Positions 35,900-48,959 of a stretch of DNA of 64,000 nt are shown here, piece after piece (positions within the stretch are counted from its first letter, which is position 1; the number at the start of each line of letters is the position of its first letter). Source of the stretch: Isoetes taiwanensis (lineage: Eukaryota; Streptophyta; Lycopodiopsida; Isoetales; Isoetaceae); assembly GCA_021234155.1 (NCBI GenBank), contig JAJEKV010000023.1, positions 3,706,801 through 3,770,800 on the forward strand, read 5' to 3'. The position numbers and the translations under genes were made by a program. A model generated the notes under the pieces. That model worked only from the letters and a program-made list of their open reading frames with translations, had not been told where the DNA came from and did no database searches.

Positions 35900-37000
35900 A
35901 ACAGTGTGATTCATTCATCTTCGTGGATCTGTGAAAGTAGTGATCCCCGACACGTCTCATAGTTCATTCGGGCCAGAAGCCAAATCGATGGATCATTACA
36001 CGACTGACGCAGTGGCAACGAATCTCAAATACCAAAGCTTTTCTTCGGTGTAGGATCAAGAAGAAGATGCCCGCTCAGGGCAACCAACAAGATCGAGTGG
36101 CTCATTGAGCACTTGATCGCTTCTCGATGTGGTGGAATTGATGAAGGCAACAATCCATGGGAGAGGAAATGAACTTTTAGCCCTCGGGCGAGAAGCTTTT
36201 TATAGTGAGGTGAATTATTGAGGTGAATTAAGGTAGACTCCCTACCATTATTGCTCGTATAAGACCGCTTGTATAAATACAAGTATAATACATCTTCAGA
36301 GTGGATATATGTGTATGCGTATTTCAATATATGACAAGTTTCAAAACATGTTTGCTTGACGAATTTAGCTATGATTGAATTCAATGACGCCTGCGTAATA
36401 AGTGGAGGTGGACAGTACATCATACATGATACCTCGCCATAGTACGTATATTACATCCTTAATCGACTGCTACATCCTTGCTTAGTTATTAGTACCCATG
36501 TCATTATTACATTATTAGCGTGTGCGTATTCACCGCCATCAACATCAAAGCTCGTGGATGCCATTCACCATAGATCTCCGGACGAAGCCAAGAATATGTG
36601 GACTTTAATTCACAGAGTGAGCTTCCTCGCGAAGTACTCATGTGTCCATCGCCTTTAGATAAGAGCTATGGATCAAGCTTAACGCTATTTCTCAACAAGA
36701 TTCATTTCCGTGACGTTGTAGCTCAAGTAACACTTGAGAGCTGGATACCGGGATCTATAACGAGGAAGCCATGGAAGATGAATGGCCCCCACCCCTCGTG
36801 AATGCTTTTATAAAGTGAAGTAAAATTATTGATGTGAATTATCAAGCGCATAATGTAGGGCCATTATTGAGCTTATACGAAAGTGTCATGTACACGTACA
36901 AGTATAACACAAAAATTTGTATGTATATGTGTATGTTAATTACCCATGTTTGTTGGGGTCGAAAATTAGGTGAAAGTATCCTGTGCTTGAGCAACAAGTG
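35900..37000. repeat. Diverged direct duplication, period about 620 bp
   Basis: Around 36150-36310 and 36770-36930 the order is the same: CCATGG plus AGATGAA or GGAAATGAA, CCCTCG, GCTTTT.TA, GTGA.GT.AA..TTATTGA.G, TGAATTA, CCATTATTG, TATA.GA.., TACAAGTATAA.AC, TATATGTGTATG. The rest of both units is too diverged to bound. Confidence 0.5.
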
Positions 37001-40000
37001 TGCTCAAAATTCTCAAAATTGCGTTATTTTATCCAATTAATGAAATCATGCTTTGTAGCTAGTAATAACTTAATTGCTTTGGGGCTCTGATGAACAGGAC
37101 AAGGTTTCCTATGTGCACCTTAACCCTTAACATTGCTCATGTTCCATCTTCTTTTGTTGTAGCATCCACACTGATCTCTTTGCATCAAACTCCTTCAGAA
37201 CATCATGAGTTTCCTCCGCTTCCACCATGACAATTGTTGCATTCCCCAAGACCGCCTTCTAAGGTCTCTATTGTTTCCTTTGCTCGCTCCTCATCTAGCC
37301 ACTTCACCCTGGAGGTCATCTCGACATGCAGTCAGGTTTAGTGTTGTGTCTAATTTTTTCCTAACCTCAAAATATGTATAAAATTTGGCGAATATTAGTG
37401 AAATAAGAATCGCCAATTTGGCGAAAGTTTTCCAAATCTCAAAGGATTTTATAGTTGACGAGGCGAATATTTATAAAAGGCTCATCATTCATAGCAAATG
37501 ATCCAAAATGATTGAATAAATATTTTAGGTGTACAACTAGACATTTCTTCATTGCACTCTAATCATTCCATATTGAAGCAATGTTTGAAGACCATAGTAA
37601 TTGCACTAAAATTACAAACATGCTTATAAGTCAAATGTTGAATCATAATGAACAAGTATTGAGATTTAACAGTCATTTTTCTTTGCATAGATAAACATGC
37701 ACCGTGACCTACTAAAGGTAAAGGATGCCAAATACATGCATGGACTTGATGCCATTAAATACTCTAGCCGTTTATCCTGGATACGTTCTAATTATTTCAA
37801 GCTCGTGATTTGGGGAGGGTATTTCACGATGTTTTGCCTAGATTTCCTGGTTGTATTACATGCAGTCGAGTTGAAGTGTATATTTTGAGTATTTGAGTCA
37901 TCGCTGCTGAATTGAGCATTCCAAAATCGGCTCCGATGGAAATTTTTTTGCTTTGTTGTATGCATGGTACAAGAATGGAAGGATAAGGATGGACGCCTCT
38001 TCTTCTTTTTGGCAAGGCAAGGCAAGGCCGCAATCGCTTGTAAAGAGGAGAGGTGGATCAGGAATCTACCAAGGTGCGTGTGGTTTGTAAAGAGGTTTCA
38101 GAATCGGCCCGGGCAAAAGGTGGTTTGTAAAGAGGAGAGGTGGATCAGGAATCTACCGCGCGCAGTGTGGTTTTCTCAATGATAAGGCATAAACTTGGAG
38201 CAGTAGATTGAGACTTGGTGAAGGCGCTGTTTAGTAGCTTCTGGATATGAGGCGTAGATTGGCTTCGATCTTATGGCTCCTAACAGAATCGATGCTGCTA
38301 CAGAGTTTCGTTAGGTTTCAAAGCAAGCCCAATGATGGGCATTCGCCCATGATGCCTCAAGTCCGTGATCCATAGTTCCGCGGGCTAGCCGAGTTAGAGC
38401 ATGTTTCAAAGATGGCTTTGTATTTTTCTGGGGGCCATAGTCGGAGTTAGAGTGGTGTTGTGGCGATTTGTCTCACCGTGAGTTCTCGTGAGCTCGCAGA
38501 TTGGCATTTCTTCCTTTTGGAACCCTCCGACGGTGTTTTGTGTTTTTGTGAAATCCCACAAGAGGGAGAATCCGGCTTTGAACAAAGTGTTGTTCGAACA
38601 GTCTCATTGGGCGCACTGTTGTCTGGTTATTGCTCACGGCTTCAAAACACTTTTTGTCCGGTCTTAGCTTTAAACACCCTCGCTCGAATTTTCTAACATT
38701 TGCTCGATTTGCCGGAGTAGCCTGATTGGGCGTAGATCGGAGCCGTGAGCATGGTGAGGGGCTGAATCATGGCCTTGGTCCGCTTCTTCATGCCGGTCCG
38801 AATGTCTTCGCCTTCTTTTTTTTTTTTTTTAATCTTCTAACCGTGTGTGGCGCTTTGGACCATTGGAAGTATGGCTAATTATCAAAAATTTAATGGCCTT
38901 TGATTTTGGCACCGCAATGCAGGAATATTCTAAAGATCAATGGTCAAGAATCAAAGATGAGAAAACCCGCGAGCAAGGAATGGAAAATAATGAATAATGA
39001 ATACTCTATTGTTTATCCGGAGATACTATGAAACTAACCTTTTCCGATAAATTTACATTTACCAATGCTAGGCTTATGAACAATCTAGGTGTAACGATAG
39101 AACACACAAATGTCAAAAGGTCCAGAAACTTTACAAATGAGTTAGCACAAAAGTAATAGCTATTGATTTTTATGATTTATGAGACAAGGGTGAATTCCAA
39201 TAATTCCGAATCTACGCAAAACTCAAGGGACATTTTCAGCCATATATCTCGCATCCCAATTTTTCTCATGCACAACACTAGAAGGCTAATTTCGTTGCAC
39301 AATACTAGAAGGACACACATGCTCTAATATGTATTATAATTCTAAGTATGATACGAATATCATCAGCGGAAATTTTGATTACATCAAGACAAAAGTCACG
39401 TGAGCTCGAGTCCATTTCTTTATCTCGATCTGCCTCATGGGTTTGTGGTCAAAGGGATTTTATAGTTTGTATGCCCGATATATCCTCCTCAGAAGATCAT
39501 CATGTCTTTAATCGCCTTTGAAAGCAAAAAATCGTGACCCCCATTTGCAAAGTAATTTTTACCAATGATATATTGTGGTTTATTAGTCAGTATACATTCA
39601 CTAGTTTAAAACATTGTTCACAATGAAGTCAGCTCATATCATGACAAAGTGTCATTCTATTTCTCCGGACATATTGTGGTATGTATCTTTTCAGACAAAA
39701 ACTCGCCTACAAAGAAGATTTAATTTATGTAACAATGATGAAAGTCTCATTGCAAGCATGAATTGTTTCTATACTGAAAGAAATGCACATTTTGGAATGA
39801 TTAGCAAACATGCTTGGTTAAACTATCACCAAAACACTTGCTCAAAGATAACACCCCAAGATAGATTCTAAAATGTTATCATAATCACAAGTACTATTCC
39901 GATTCATCTTGCCTCGTCCATATTATCTCCATCAATTTTTTATGTCTAATTAATATATATGACATAAGAAAGTCCAAGTTAGTTGACAGTCCCAATTTGT

Positions 40001-42394
40001 TTTACTTCTAGCGATGTCTTATTATGCATGTAATATAAGGTATCCTTGCATAAGATATCGTCATGTCCTACAAGTCATCTAGCGGGAGAAAAAATGGCAC
40101 AAGTAACAACACAACAAGACCATGAGGGTCGAATAAGATGGGTTGATCACCAACCATGTATTACAAAGGAGAATATCATGCGTAATATACAAGCCGAATT
40201 AAGATGTAACCGTGAGATCAATGTTATGAGCATAGTTCAAGGATGAACTAACGAAAAATAGAGGGTTGCTTTCAAGAGTTACGCAAAATGCATCGCTTTT
40301 TTACTATTATAACTAACTTCCAACACTAGAACTTCAAATTCGGACCATGACAATGAACATATTATTGAGATAAAATTCGATTATAAACAAAGGATGGCCA
40401 TCTATGCAAAGAATAGAAATTACATCTAACATATCGATATGCATTTGTCATGGAGACTCGCTAAGGTAATGTAAATTTCAAATGCCGAAGATCAAGTAAG
40501 CCAATTAAAGAATGATTGAGAGAATAACTAGAGCAAGATGAACATATCGTAAAAAACATAATAGCAAACATTTCGATGCTGCTTATCACAGAGCAAGCTG
40601 GCCAAAATAGAAATAACGCTACCCAACATCCTTCTCGACAAATTTCAATCATTCTCGCATGATCTTCTCTTTTCCATGATGCAGCCCTATTTCAAGAATC
40701 TACCCGGTGAAGATCCAAACAAAACAATACGAGATCGATGATGTTGTTAGAATAACATCCAAGATCGAAGACAAGGAGACAAAAGAAATCGCTACACAAA
40801 ACCGCTTTAAAATAAAGCCCAGACATGTTCGCTACTTTTCTCGAGCAAGCATTCAAAAGCTCACTATAAGAGAGGTTACAAATTAGAAACCAACTTGATA
40901 CGCTTAAAGAATGATCAATCGCTAAAGCTTACCTTTATTTCAAATCAGATCTCTCGACGTTAAAACCAAGACAAAAATTTCTTTCCAAAAGCTTCAATCA
41001 AGACCTCTCAGAATCGAGGCTAAACCTGCTTTGTTCTTCTTGGCAGAGATTATAGGAGGTCGTATCGGCGAATGCGTGATCACCTCGATCCTCCAAGGCA
41101 TCGGTAACCGCTTAAAGTCTCCGTCAAGACTGCAGACAAAGCAACCCTAGGCTGAGGTAGATGTTTGTTCAAAAAATATCCATGAATTTTTATTTCGCTT
41201 TTCTAAACCTATCTAACTTTCGCTCAATTTTTTTTGAATTTGGCAACATTCGCCTTTTTAGCTTAACATTCGCCTTATACACAACACTACTTGTGTTACT
41301 GGAGTTAGTGTTTCTGAATGGCTCTGCAAAGGTGTGTTCCCATGTCCCGTAGGCTATCTCCACCATGGTGGATAACAACTAGAAGGAGATGGTACATGTC
41401 CTCAGAAAGGGCTTGTACGCTAAGAAAGCCGCTGATGTTCAACCCCACACCGCCGTGGCTTCTATAAGGTGCAATAGTGTCAATTTGCTCTTGAGCACTT
41501 TGGGGATGCAAATTAGCCATGACGCTCATAAACATCATGTGGAGCAGCTAGTTGCATGTCTTGTGATGTGCCACTACATGGGGCCTTCCTTGGATTTGAA
41601 GCGGATGGGATGTGGTTGTCTTGGCACTTCCAGAAACTAGAATTCCCTATATAACAGTCTGTTAACTTGGTGGCAAAAGACAAACATTATTTTTTGCTCA
41701 TGTTTAGATTTCTAAAGCAAGGCACGCTCCAACTTATTAAATGAGATGCCCGATCACAGGGCAATGGCTATGGAACGGCAGGATGGCGCACGAAGCAGGA
41801 CATTGAGGACATCCACACTTACGACTATAGGACGATTTGCTGAAATTCAGCCCGTTATGGAACAGACCATTTTTGAATTTTAATATTTATTTAAAGCGAT
41901 CGTCTTGGAACTTGTGGTATTTGGTGAATGGTTTGCGGCAAATAAGTTATTCAACTTTCATCATGCTAAAAGGTTACGCCTTTAAAATAACGTCTAGCTA
42001 TATTTTGTTTTGATACCCGAAGCATATATTCGCGGTTTGGGCTTCTTTTACATTATTATAAAATAATATATAGTGGTCTTAATTGCTCTGAAAACTACCG
42101 AAATTTGGCTCATGGCTTTGGTGTCCTATAAGGTACAATGTCGAGAGGAACTTTGTACGTTTCATCTGAGCCTGAGGTAGCTATTAAGAATTTCGGCCAC
42201 TTCTCTATGATACCTTAGATCAAGCTTTCACTGTCAATGCAGACGCTGAAATCATTGGTTATATCATCATATTGTTTAATTTGAAAATTTGACCTGGGCA
42301 ACTTTCAAAGTGACAGCTAAGCATTTTTTCTTAAATTGGCTAAATCTAGGCCTTTGGAACTCAGATTATGCCCATAATCAATCAACCACACCCA
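37000..42394. other. AT-rich degraded DNA, no recognised gene
   Basis: No frame with a known domain. Local features: a duplicated word at 38039-38158, a run of T near 38817-38831 and several unassigned frames (37697-37888, 38460-38696, 41389-41640). The composition is that of ageing repeats. Confidence 0.35.
38039..38158. repeat. Duplicated 32-bp block, spacing about 88 bp
   Basis: TGTAAAGAGGAGAGGTGGAT followed by CAGGAATCTACC occurs at about 38039 and about 38127, with a shorter TGTAAAGAGG copy between. Both copies are identical over the block. Confidence 0.8.
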
Positions 42395-42546
42395 CAAGAT
42401 TAGACAACCTAAAATCAAAGTAAGGCACAAATGCATGCTTGAAAACCTAGACCAACATTTATTTTCCCCTCAAGATTAGACAACCTAAAATCAAAGTAAG
42501 GCACAAATGCATGCTTGAAAACCTAGACCAACATTTATTTTTCCCT
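42395..42546. repeat. 76-bp tandem duplication, nearly identical copies
   Basis: CAAGATTAGACAACCTAAAA begins at 42395 and again at 42471; the units match almost perfectly through to TTTTCCCCT or TTTTTCCCT. A more diverged pair of about 60 bp (ACAAATG.ATGC..AAA, AAAACCAACATTGCAA, AAAGGTCTA) follows at about 42550-42670. Confidence 0.9.
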
Positions 42547-42774
42547 CGAGGAAAATGTACAAATGTATGCGCCAAAACTCAAAACCAACATTGCAATTAT
42601 ATAAAGGTCTAATATACAAATGCATGCACAAAGCTTAAAACCAACATTGCAAATATGTAAAGGTCTACAATGCTATCTGGGATGCCACAATCAACCAAAC
42701 CAGGGTAGCATCGAATGACAGATTTCATAGGTCATGCATCATAGAGCTGTTTCAAATGTAGCATCTGAGTTAGG

Positions 42775-43747
42775 CCATCTCACTTGTTCAACGAATGGCC
42801 ATCCTCGCCGCCTAATTGTAGGTAGAAGAACCGGTGGGAGCGCCTTTCCAATATTGTGGATTACGTGCTGGTAGTCGAGCTTTGATATGCATCTCGACAC
42901 CCACCTTGCCCTCGGACACGCATGTAGATTAAGAAGGGATCTGGGGACACCAAACCAATTTTTCTAGCAATCAGCTTGGTAGACCTGCTCGCACCCCTTT
43001 GTGCTACAATTTCTTGTATGCCTTAGTTGCGCTTGGATTACGACCATGTAGAAGCTTATGTCAAGATGCCCAGGGATGACCTAGCAGCAAATCTACAACT
43101 TTCCACGCTACAGCAACAAATTGTCCAGTCAATTGATGTAATGACTGCTGCCGAGAGGTTCTGTGGGAGAAGCCAGCAACGGAGGACCTCATGGGCAATA
43201 ACCTTCCCTCGTAACCAGTGGTTTGATGCTGAATGTAAAGAACTTAAACAAAGGCATCGGCTGTCATTAATCCCCGTCACACCCAAGTATGCAATCGTAT
43301 TTAAGATACACTTTTTCAATGGAAAACAAAAGCGGCAAAAACGGGAGAAATGTTCTATCTCCTGGACCGTCATCCCATGACCTTCTGGCAAAGGATACTA
43401 AGGAAGCCCCTGCATTCTGTAGGGAATGACACTTCCAAGCAATGCATATGATATTTGCAGTAGGTCTATGATTCTCTAGGGGTTCAGGCAACAATACCCC
43501 CCCACAGATGGGCCCAGCGCTAGTAATCACATAGAGGTCACCCAAGGCTTACAATGTCTTCTCAATGGAAAAGGCAATGCACTTAGTAATGGCGTGTGCA
43601 AAGCTCCTAATGTAAGGACTCCATTAGTGCCATCCTAATTGCAAGAAGCCTTTCCTCCACAGTGGACCGCTAGTAGGATTGTTTCTCGGCCTGGCTAAGA
43701 CGGTGATCTCACTTCCCGGCCAATTACAAACAATCATGGTCGTGCTT
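42775..43747 (+). pseudogene. LINE, 5' part: endonuclease end, linker and RT start
   Basis: Plus-strand frames read NIVDYVLVVEL near 42860 (endonuclease C-terminal motif). The frame 43027-43380 has LQQQIVQSIDVMTAAER and FPRNQWFDAECKELKQR, typical of the LINE endonuclease-RT linker. After a shift come RILRKPLHSVGND, IPPHRW and AFPPQWTASRIV, the beginning of RT. The coding thread is cut by LTR element A at 43748-43752 and resumes at 54401. Frameshifts make it dead. Confidence 0.7.
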
Positions 43748-43752
43748 GAGTT

Positions 43753-44288
43753 TGGTACCAGGTCCCTGCCTCCGGCATGTGACTACGTCATGGCCACGAT
43801 GCACTGTGTCAAGCTCATGATCCCTCGCCCACTAGTCGACATCCAAGGCCCGTACACTGCGCTGTACCACGCAAATAAAGCCCGTGGGTCACAACAAGAG
43901 GCGCCGCCAGACAAGTGACGGCTCACACAAGGTGATTCTAGGCACTTCAAGAGGCACCGCCAATATTCTCGAATCGTGCCTCCTTCCGTGAGTCGGCACC
44001 GAGATCGGGCCGAGTGTTCATATTGGGCTCAAGGCCATTGTACTATATGGAGTAGAGTTAGCACATAAGTTTTAGATGAGTTTTGAGTCTTGTCTCCTCT
44101 TCGCTTTTCTTCTATTAAGTAGAGCTCATGTATTTTCATCATTGATATCAAGGGAAGCTTATCATCCTTCTCTCATTTGTTTTGTTTTCTTCTTTTCTTC
44201 TCTTCTGCAAACCTGGGCTGCGACATAGTCCCCCCTGGACTCTCCCTCGGTTAGATCCACGGGTCCTCGGCCAGAGGGCTGTTCTTCA
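43753..44288 (+). repeat. 5' LTR of element A
   Basis: Matches 53822-54395 along its length. Shared words: GATTCTAGGCACTT, AAGAGGCACCGCCAATATT, TTTTAGATGAGTTTTGAGTC, AAGTAGAGCTCATGTATTTT, CATCATTGATATCAAGG and GTTAGATCCACGGGT. Many small indels separate the pair, so the insertion is old. Ends are set by alignment and the flanking GAGTT and are accurate to perhaps 10 bp. Confidence 0.8.
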
Positions 44289-46620
44289 GAGTTCCTCAAC
44301 CGCACTTAAACACCGCCGCCACCGCCGGGTCTCGATTTTATCCTACTTTCTTCTCGCCGCCATGTTCGCCCCACTCACGCCCGTAAGAATCCCTCGTGAC
44401 GGCCTCGCTTGAGCGCCATCACTGCCGGAACCGTCACGACATGTATGGATCATGAGGACATAGAGGGCGCTTATCTTCTAAGCCCAGGGGCTCGGGCCCT
44501 GGGCGCCACCACCCTCGTGGTCCGGGGCCTCGTCTCAGCTTCCCGCCTCCCAAGCCGTGGGTAAACATTGCTCGCAAACCCCGGGGCCTCTCATCACTAT
44601 CAAGCTCACGCTCAACCTTCAACCGTATTTTCACACCCCCAACATGCCTATATCCATCATTCTTCGTGCCATACGCCTTTCCTTCAGAATTATCATCTTC
44701 TGCAGCACGGTTATCCACATATCTCCTTTGCTTTCACCAGAATATCCTTTCCCCACGCTTTCCCCACCGCTCTTCCCGCTTACAACCTTACGTATCTCAA
44801 AACCAATGCTCCGCCTACTTCGCCTCAACCGCTAGTCACCCCCTTCATCGTGGTCCGCTGTGCACAATGCCACATCCACCTCAACCTCAATATCCCTCAC
44901 TATAACGTTCTCGTTCAAATTTCAAAGACTTTCACATCTACCTTTTTAATGAACTGTGACTTATCCCACCTTAAAGACGTAAAAGGCAAAACCGTTAGAC
45001 CAAAGTGCCTGTGCCCACATGGAAGAATTTGAGGCCTCAGTCATCTCCTAAATGGTCACGCCGCTAACCTCAACTCGAAATTCACATCTTTTTCCACCAC
45101 TGGAGTTTCTCTCATCAATGGCTCATGTCCAACAAAAGCATTGAAACAAGATCGGGTCCGGGAACAAGACCGCCTGTCTCATTACGGGCTCACGGATGAT
45201 GATCAACCCCATCTCTGGCAACTCAATGAACTTCAACAAGAGCCCACTCGAGTCTCCGCCTCCGGATTTTATGGATCGACCACATTCCCGCTAAGTAAGC
45301 TCAAGGAGTACCCTACACGTAGCCGTGATTTTGGGTCCTGTTTCTCCAAGGATCTCCTCCTGCCCACCTTCATGATCAACACCTGTCCAAAACCCTGGAG
45401 CTGTGCCATCACCCTGTCAATCACCCGCTCAACAGCCCCGAGGCGGGCTCTTCAAGAGCTCCGCCTCATTCATCTCATTATGGTTCCACAAACCAATGTC
45501 ACCCTCAACACGCTAACCACAATAAATAAAACCGGGTGCCAAGTTATTTGTGAAATGGCTCAAGGCCATTGGCCAACGAGTAACCTGCCTCTACAATGGC
45601 TCCGCCTCATTGCAAGCGATGCAACATGTGCATCATGCTACCAAGAGTGCACCGCACTCATCCCAATCGCTCAAGAACAAAATGGTTTACCTGGCGCAAA
45701 CCATACCCAAGAACAATCGCATTATCAGCAGCCACCTCTTCGTGCAGCAGCCCACGCAACTCTATCGCCAATGTGACCAACCACGGGATCCAAACCAACG
45801 CCCTCCTTGATCCTTCTGTAAAGCCGTTGTTATCACCGGCCAAGAATGGGGTCATACCACGCCGTGTCCTCAACTTCCACAAGTTCGTGTACGCCTGGGC
45901 ACAAATCGTATCATCGGTCCGCCTCACGGCTACCAACTCCTCGCTTGCTAATGGCAAACAAGGCCCGCGACCGCTCTTAAGAAGTCACCAAGAGCTGCTT
46001 CTCAAGAATCACGCTATCAACCGCCACCAGAATCAACCTCACCGATCAACAAGCCCAAGAGGAAATTTCTTCGTGCACCCTTAATCCTCCAGCCCGTACC
46101 ACAAATTGGGTTGGTTTAGTTTCACTGACCTGTGCATCACGCCCCTTGACTATTCGTAAGGGCACGCAACCCGCCTTTGCGCTTGACACCATATTCCTCA
46201 TGAGGATTTAAAAAAGGTTCACTTTGCACCGACTTGAAAAGCTCATGCCACATGTCATGCCCAAAGTTCGCCAGCATTTTGAACTCATGCAAGCCGCGAA
46301 GGTCGCATTATCATAAATGTTCATGCCACCACTAGGCTCAACAGCACAAGATACCACTTCAACATCTCAACCTCCACGCCTTTATTATCCCAATATTGTA
46401 CCGAGGTTGACTTACTGAAGAGTTGCTCTGCCTCAAGCACGCACTCCCCGCACTGGAACCAAAGCAGATCCTTTTTCTCATGTACCCTCTCGAATCTAAG
46501 AGGAGCTCGCTAAGATTAAAATTCCTTAAGCTTGGCCACCATTTAAAAACTCCGTCCTCGGCTCAAGACCAGCTACCACTCCCAACTTTAGTTGGGGTCA
46601 GGATACCTCACACCCACGGT
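44289..46620 (+). other. Element A leader/gag region, too degraded to assign
   Basis: Overlapping frames (44568-45032, 45141-45776, 45596-46084) are His/Pro/Thr-rich with no recognisable capsid or zinc knuckle. Position demands gag here, but sequence does not show it. Confidence 0.4.
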
Positions 46621-46629
46621 CCATGCCAT

Positions 46630-46900
46630 ACCTGGGAAATCAAAGAAGTCAACCATGTTCAAATCGATGGAGGTAGCGCAACAATCTCATCAATGGATAA
46701 ACTCCGCAAACAAATGGGCATCACACAACTCTTTTCGTGCCCCATATGACATCAAATTGGCTATCATTACATCACGGTATCTGGCGTCATTAACTGTTCT
46801 TCACATCAATATTGGTGATCTCCGCCTCCCATGGAATTTGAGTTTGGAAAGCCGGAGAAGATCCAGACTATGAAATGCCGCAGGCGCATCTTTCTCCGCC
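46630..46900 (+). pseudogene. pol: Element A aspartic protease relic
   Basis: Frame 46423-46749 reads VNHVQIDGGSATISSMDKLRK, then shifts to NSFRAPYDIKLA, VINCSSHQYW and MEFEFGKPEKI. The D-G-G-S site, in place of D-S/T-G, and the following hydrophobic spacing fit plant gypsy proteases. Shifts prevent function. Confidence 0.6.
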
Positions 46901-47689
46901 AGCAAAGAGTATCCATTACCGCCACGGACCGCTTAGTCATCACCGATGGTCATCTCAATGCCACCATGGACTTGCAAACGTGCGTGTGATCATGACAATG
47001 CGAACCTCTCGACATTAATCGATTCTCAAGAAGCTCGTATTTATCGTCTGCTCCTCCCACGAGTATGACTATCCCACCCCGAATATGCTGATCCTTTGGG
47101 GCGAATGACTTGATCGTGACCTCAGTCAGGCTCGCTTGGACCCCTCACCGCTCCTGTAATCGATCCAACGCCATGACCCGCTTCAGAGCGTCACACCCCG
47201 CAACTCCCTGCTGATGTACACGCCGGGTTACGAAGCAACCGCCGATGAACCCGAGCAACCTCTCTTCACCACACGCAGTGCCACGAACGTTATGCTCCAA
47301 ATCCTCCGCACACATTGTCCAGACATCAAGTATTACCCTGATATTCGTATTCTCAAGTTCAGATTGTGGACGTTGGCAACAATCAACCTGTCCGTATTGC
47401 TGCAAATCTTCCAAGACTATCGTAATGTAATAGCCGCCAAGCTGTTCAAAATTCGCAAACACATTACCGGAGTTGGGCACATCTTCGGGGCATCAACAAA
47501 GCTTGGGGAACTCAATCAGCCCTACCAACCGATGCACCACCGCTGTAGCAACGACAAAGACAAAGCTCAACCCTACCTCATCGTGACGGCCACATGAAAT
47601 TGACAAACCTGTCAGCAGGTTTGATCTATGAGGTCAAACATTCCGGAATGGTGAGTTCATCGTCATTGCCCTCCTTAAGCACAAATGGC

Positions 47690-48250
47690 AAGATCCGCCC
47701 GTGTGGACTATCGAACTCAATCGTGCCACCTGAGCGTGATCATTTTCCACTTCCCCTCACGTACTCAAGTTCTCGAAGAAGTGGCTAATATGAGATGTAC
47801 TCCTTTATGGATGGTTTTTCGGGTTACAATCGATCTCCATCAAAGACTCGATCAACTCAAGACCACTTTCACCACCCGTGGGGCACTTTTTTGCTTCACA
47901 AGGTGGTTCCTTTTGGATTATCCAACCTCCTTCAACGCTTCAACGCATCATGCCTCGCCATGATTTCATGAAGGAAAATCCCTTCTTGCAAATTTTTCAA
48001 GATGATCGGCTTACGCTCCATGGTCGACCATTTGGATAAATTGAACTCGCCTTCCGTAAATGTGATGAGTCCCAAGATTAGTCTCAATCCTCGAGAAATG
48101 CACCTTTTGCCACTTCCTGGTGTTCTGCTAGGGCCATGTTGTCGCCAGCGTGCATCACCACCGATCCCGCCAAAACTGCCTGTGTGCTCAAGGCCTGCCA
48201 CCCACCAATATCACAAGGAGACACGCTTTTCCTCGAAAGGTCAATTATTA
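47690..48250 (+). pseudogene. pol: Element A reverse transcriptase relic
   Basis: Frames read MDGFSGYN (about 47810), DQLKTTFTTR, KCTFCHFLV and GHVVASVHHHRSRQN, then, near 48200-48280, a run matching the FLGKVNYYSTFIPD-type segment that ends RT. The shift inside MDGFSGYNQI and several missing short pieces leave no usable frame. The palm motif with the second catalytic Asp pair is not visible. Confidence 0.7.
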
Positions 48251-48329
48251 CTCCACCTTCATACCGGATCGGGCAACAGACCCATTCATAAACTCATCGG
48301 TGATCTAATCCACCTGGGCTTGAATTCCT

Positions 48330-48790
48330 GTAGCGAAAGTCGCTCAACACCGAAGCTTTATGCCACTCAAGCACCGTTCTTGTTCCTCAATGGACAAGCC
48401 CTTTCAATGCTCATGTTGATGCGTCTCGGCGCTTGTTATTGAGCTGCTCTTTCTCAAGAATATGATGCGCAAGACCTATTAAAACTAAATCATACGTCAC
48501 CGAAAAACTCATCAACAGCGCAACTATTCTCGCCGCTTTGAGACGAGCGTGAAGCTTTGGGTCTCATTTTCTTCGCAGGTCCAACGCTCCGCTATTACCT
48601 TTTAAGGGCCAAATCAAGTTCTTGTGGACCACCAAGCACCTCTATTTGATCAATAAAGTCCACGCCCACGGGCCGCATTGTCGTTGGGTCTCTTCCAAGA
48701 ATTTGCCCTTGAAATCGCTCATAAGGCTTGGCAAATCTCATGTTGTTCCGGATTATCTTTCACGCATCCACACACGATGATCCCCAACCG
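48330..48790 (+). pseudogene. pol: Element A RNase H relic
   Basis: A frame reads QIKFLWTTKHLYLINKVHAH, GPHCRWVSS, and after the linker GKSHVVPDYLSRIH, the hallmark end of gypsy RNase H. Upstream it is unreadable. Confidence 0.65.
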
Positions 48791-48959
48791 GGGTCTCGTA
48801 GACGCCTTCCGATGCTCAGCTCTTTAGTCACGGCAACACCACATTGGTTCCATGATTTTCAGCGGGCACTCCCTCGCTGTGTGCTCTTCCACCGTAAGAT
48901 GAGACGCCTTCTCCGCCAAGCCGACAATCCTGTCAGCCATCAATTTCTCCGCCGAGGTC

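Noticed and set aside
45141-45776. 211-codon frame as gag of element A
   Set aside because: The position fits, but no capsid or zinc-knuckle motif could be seen.
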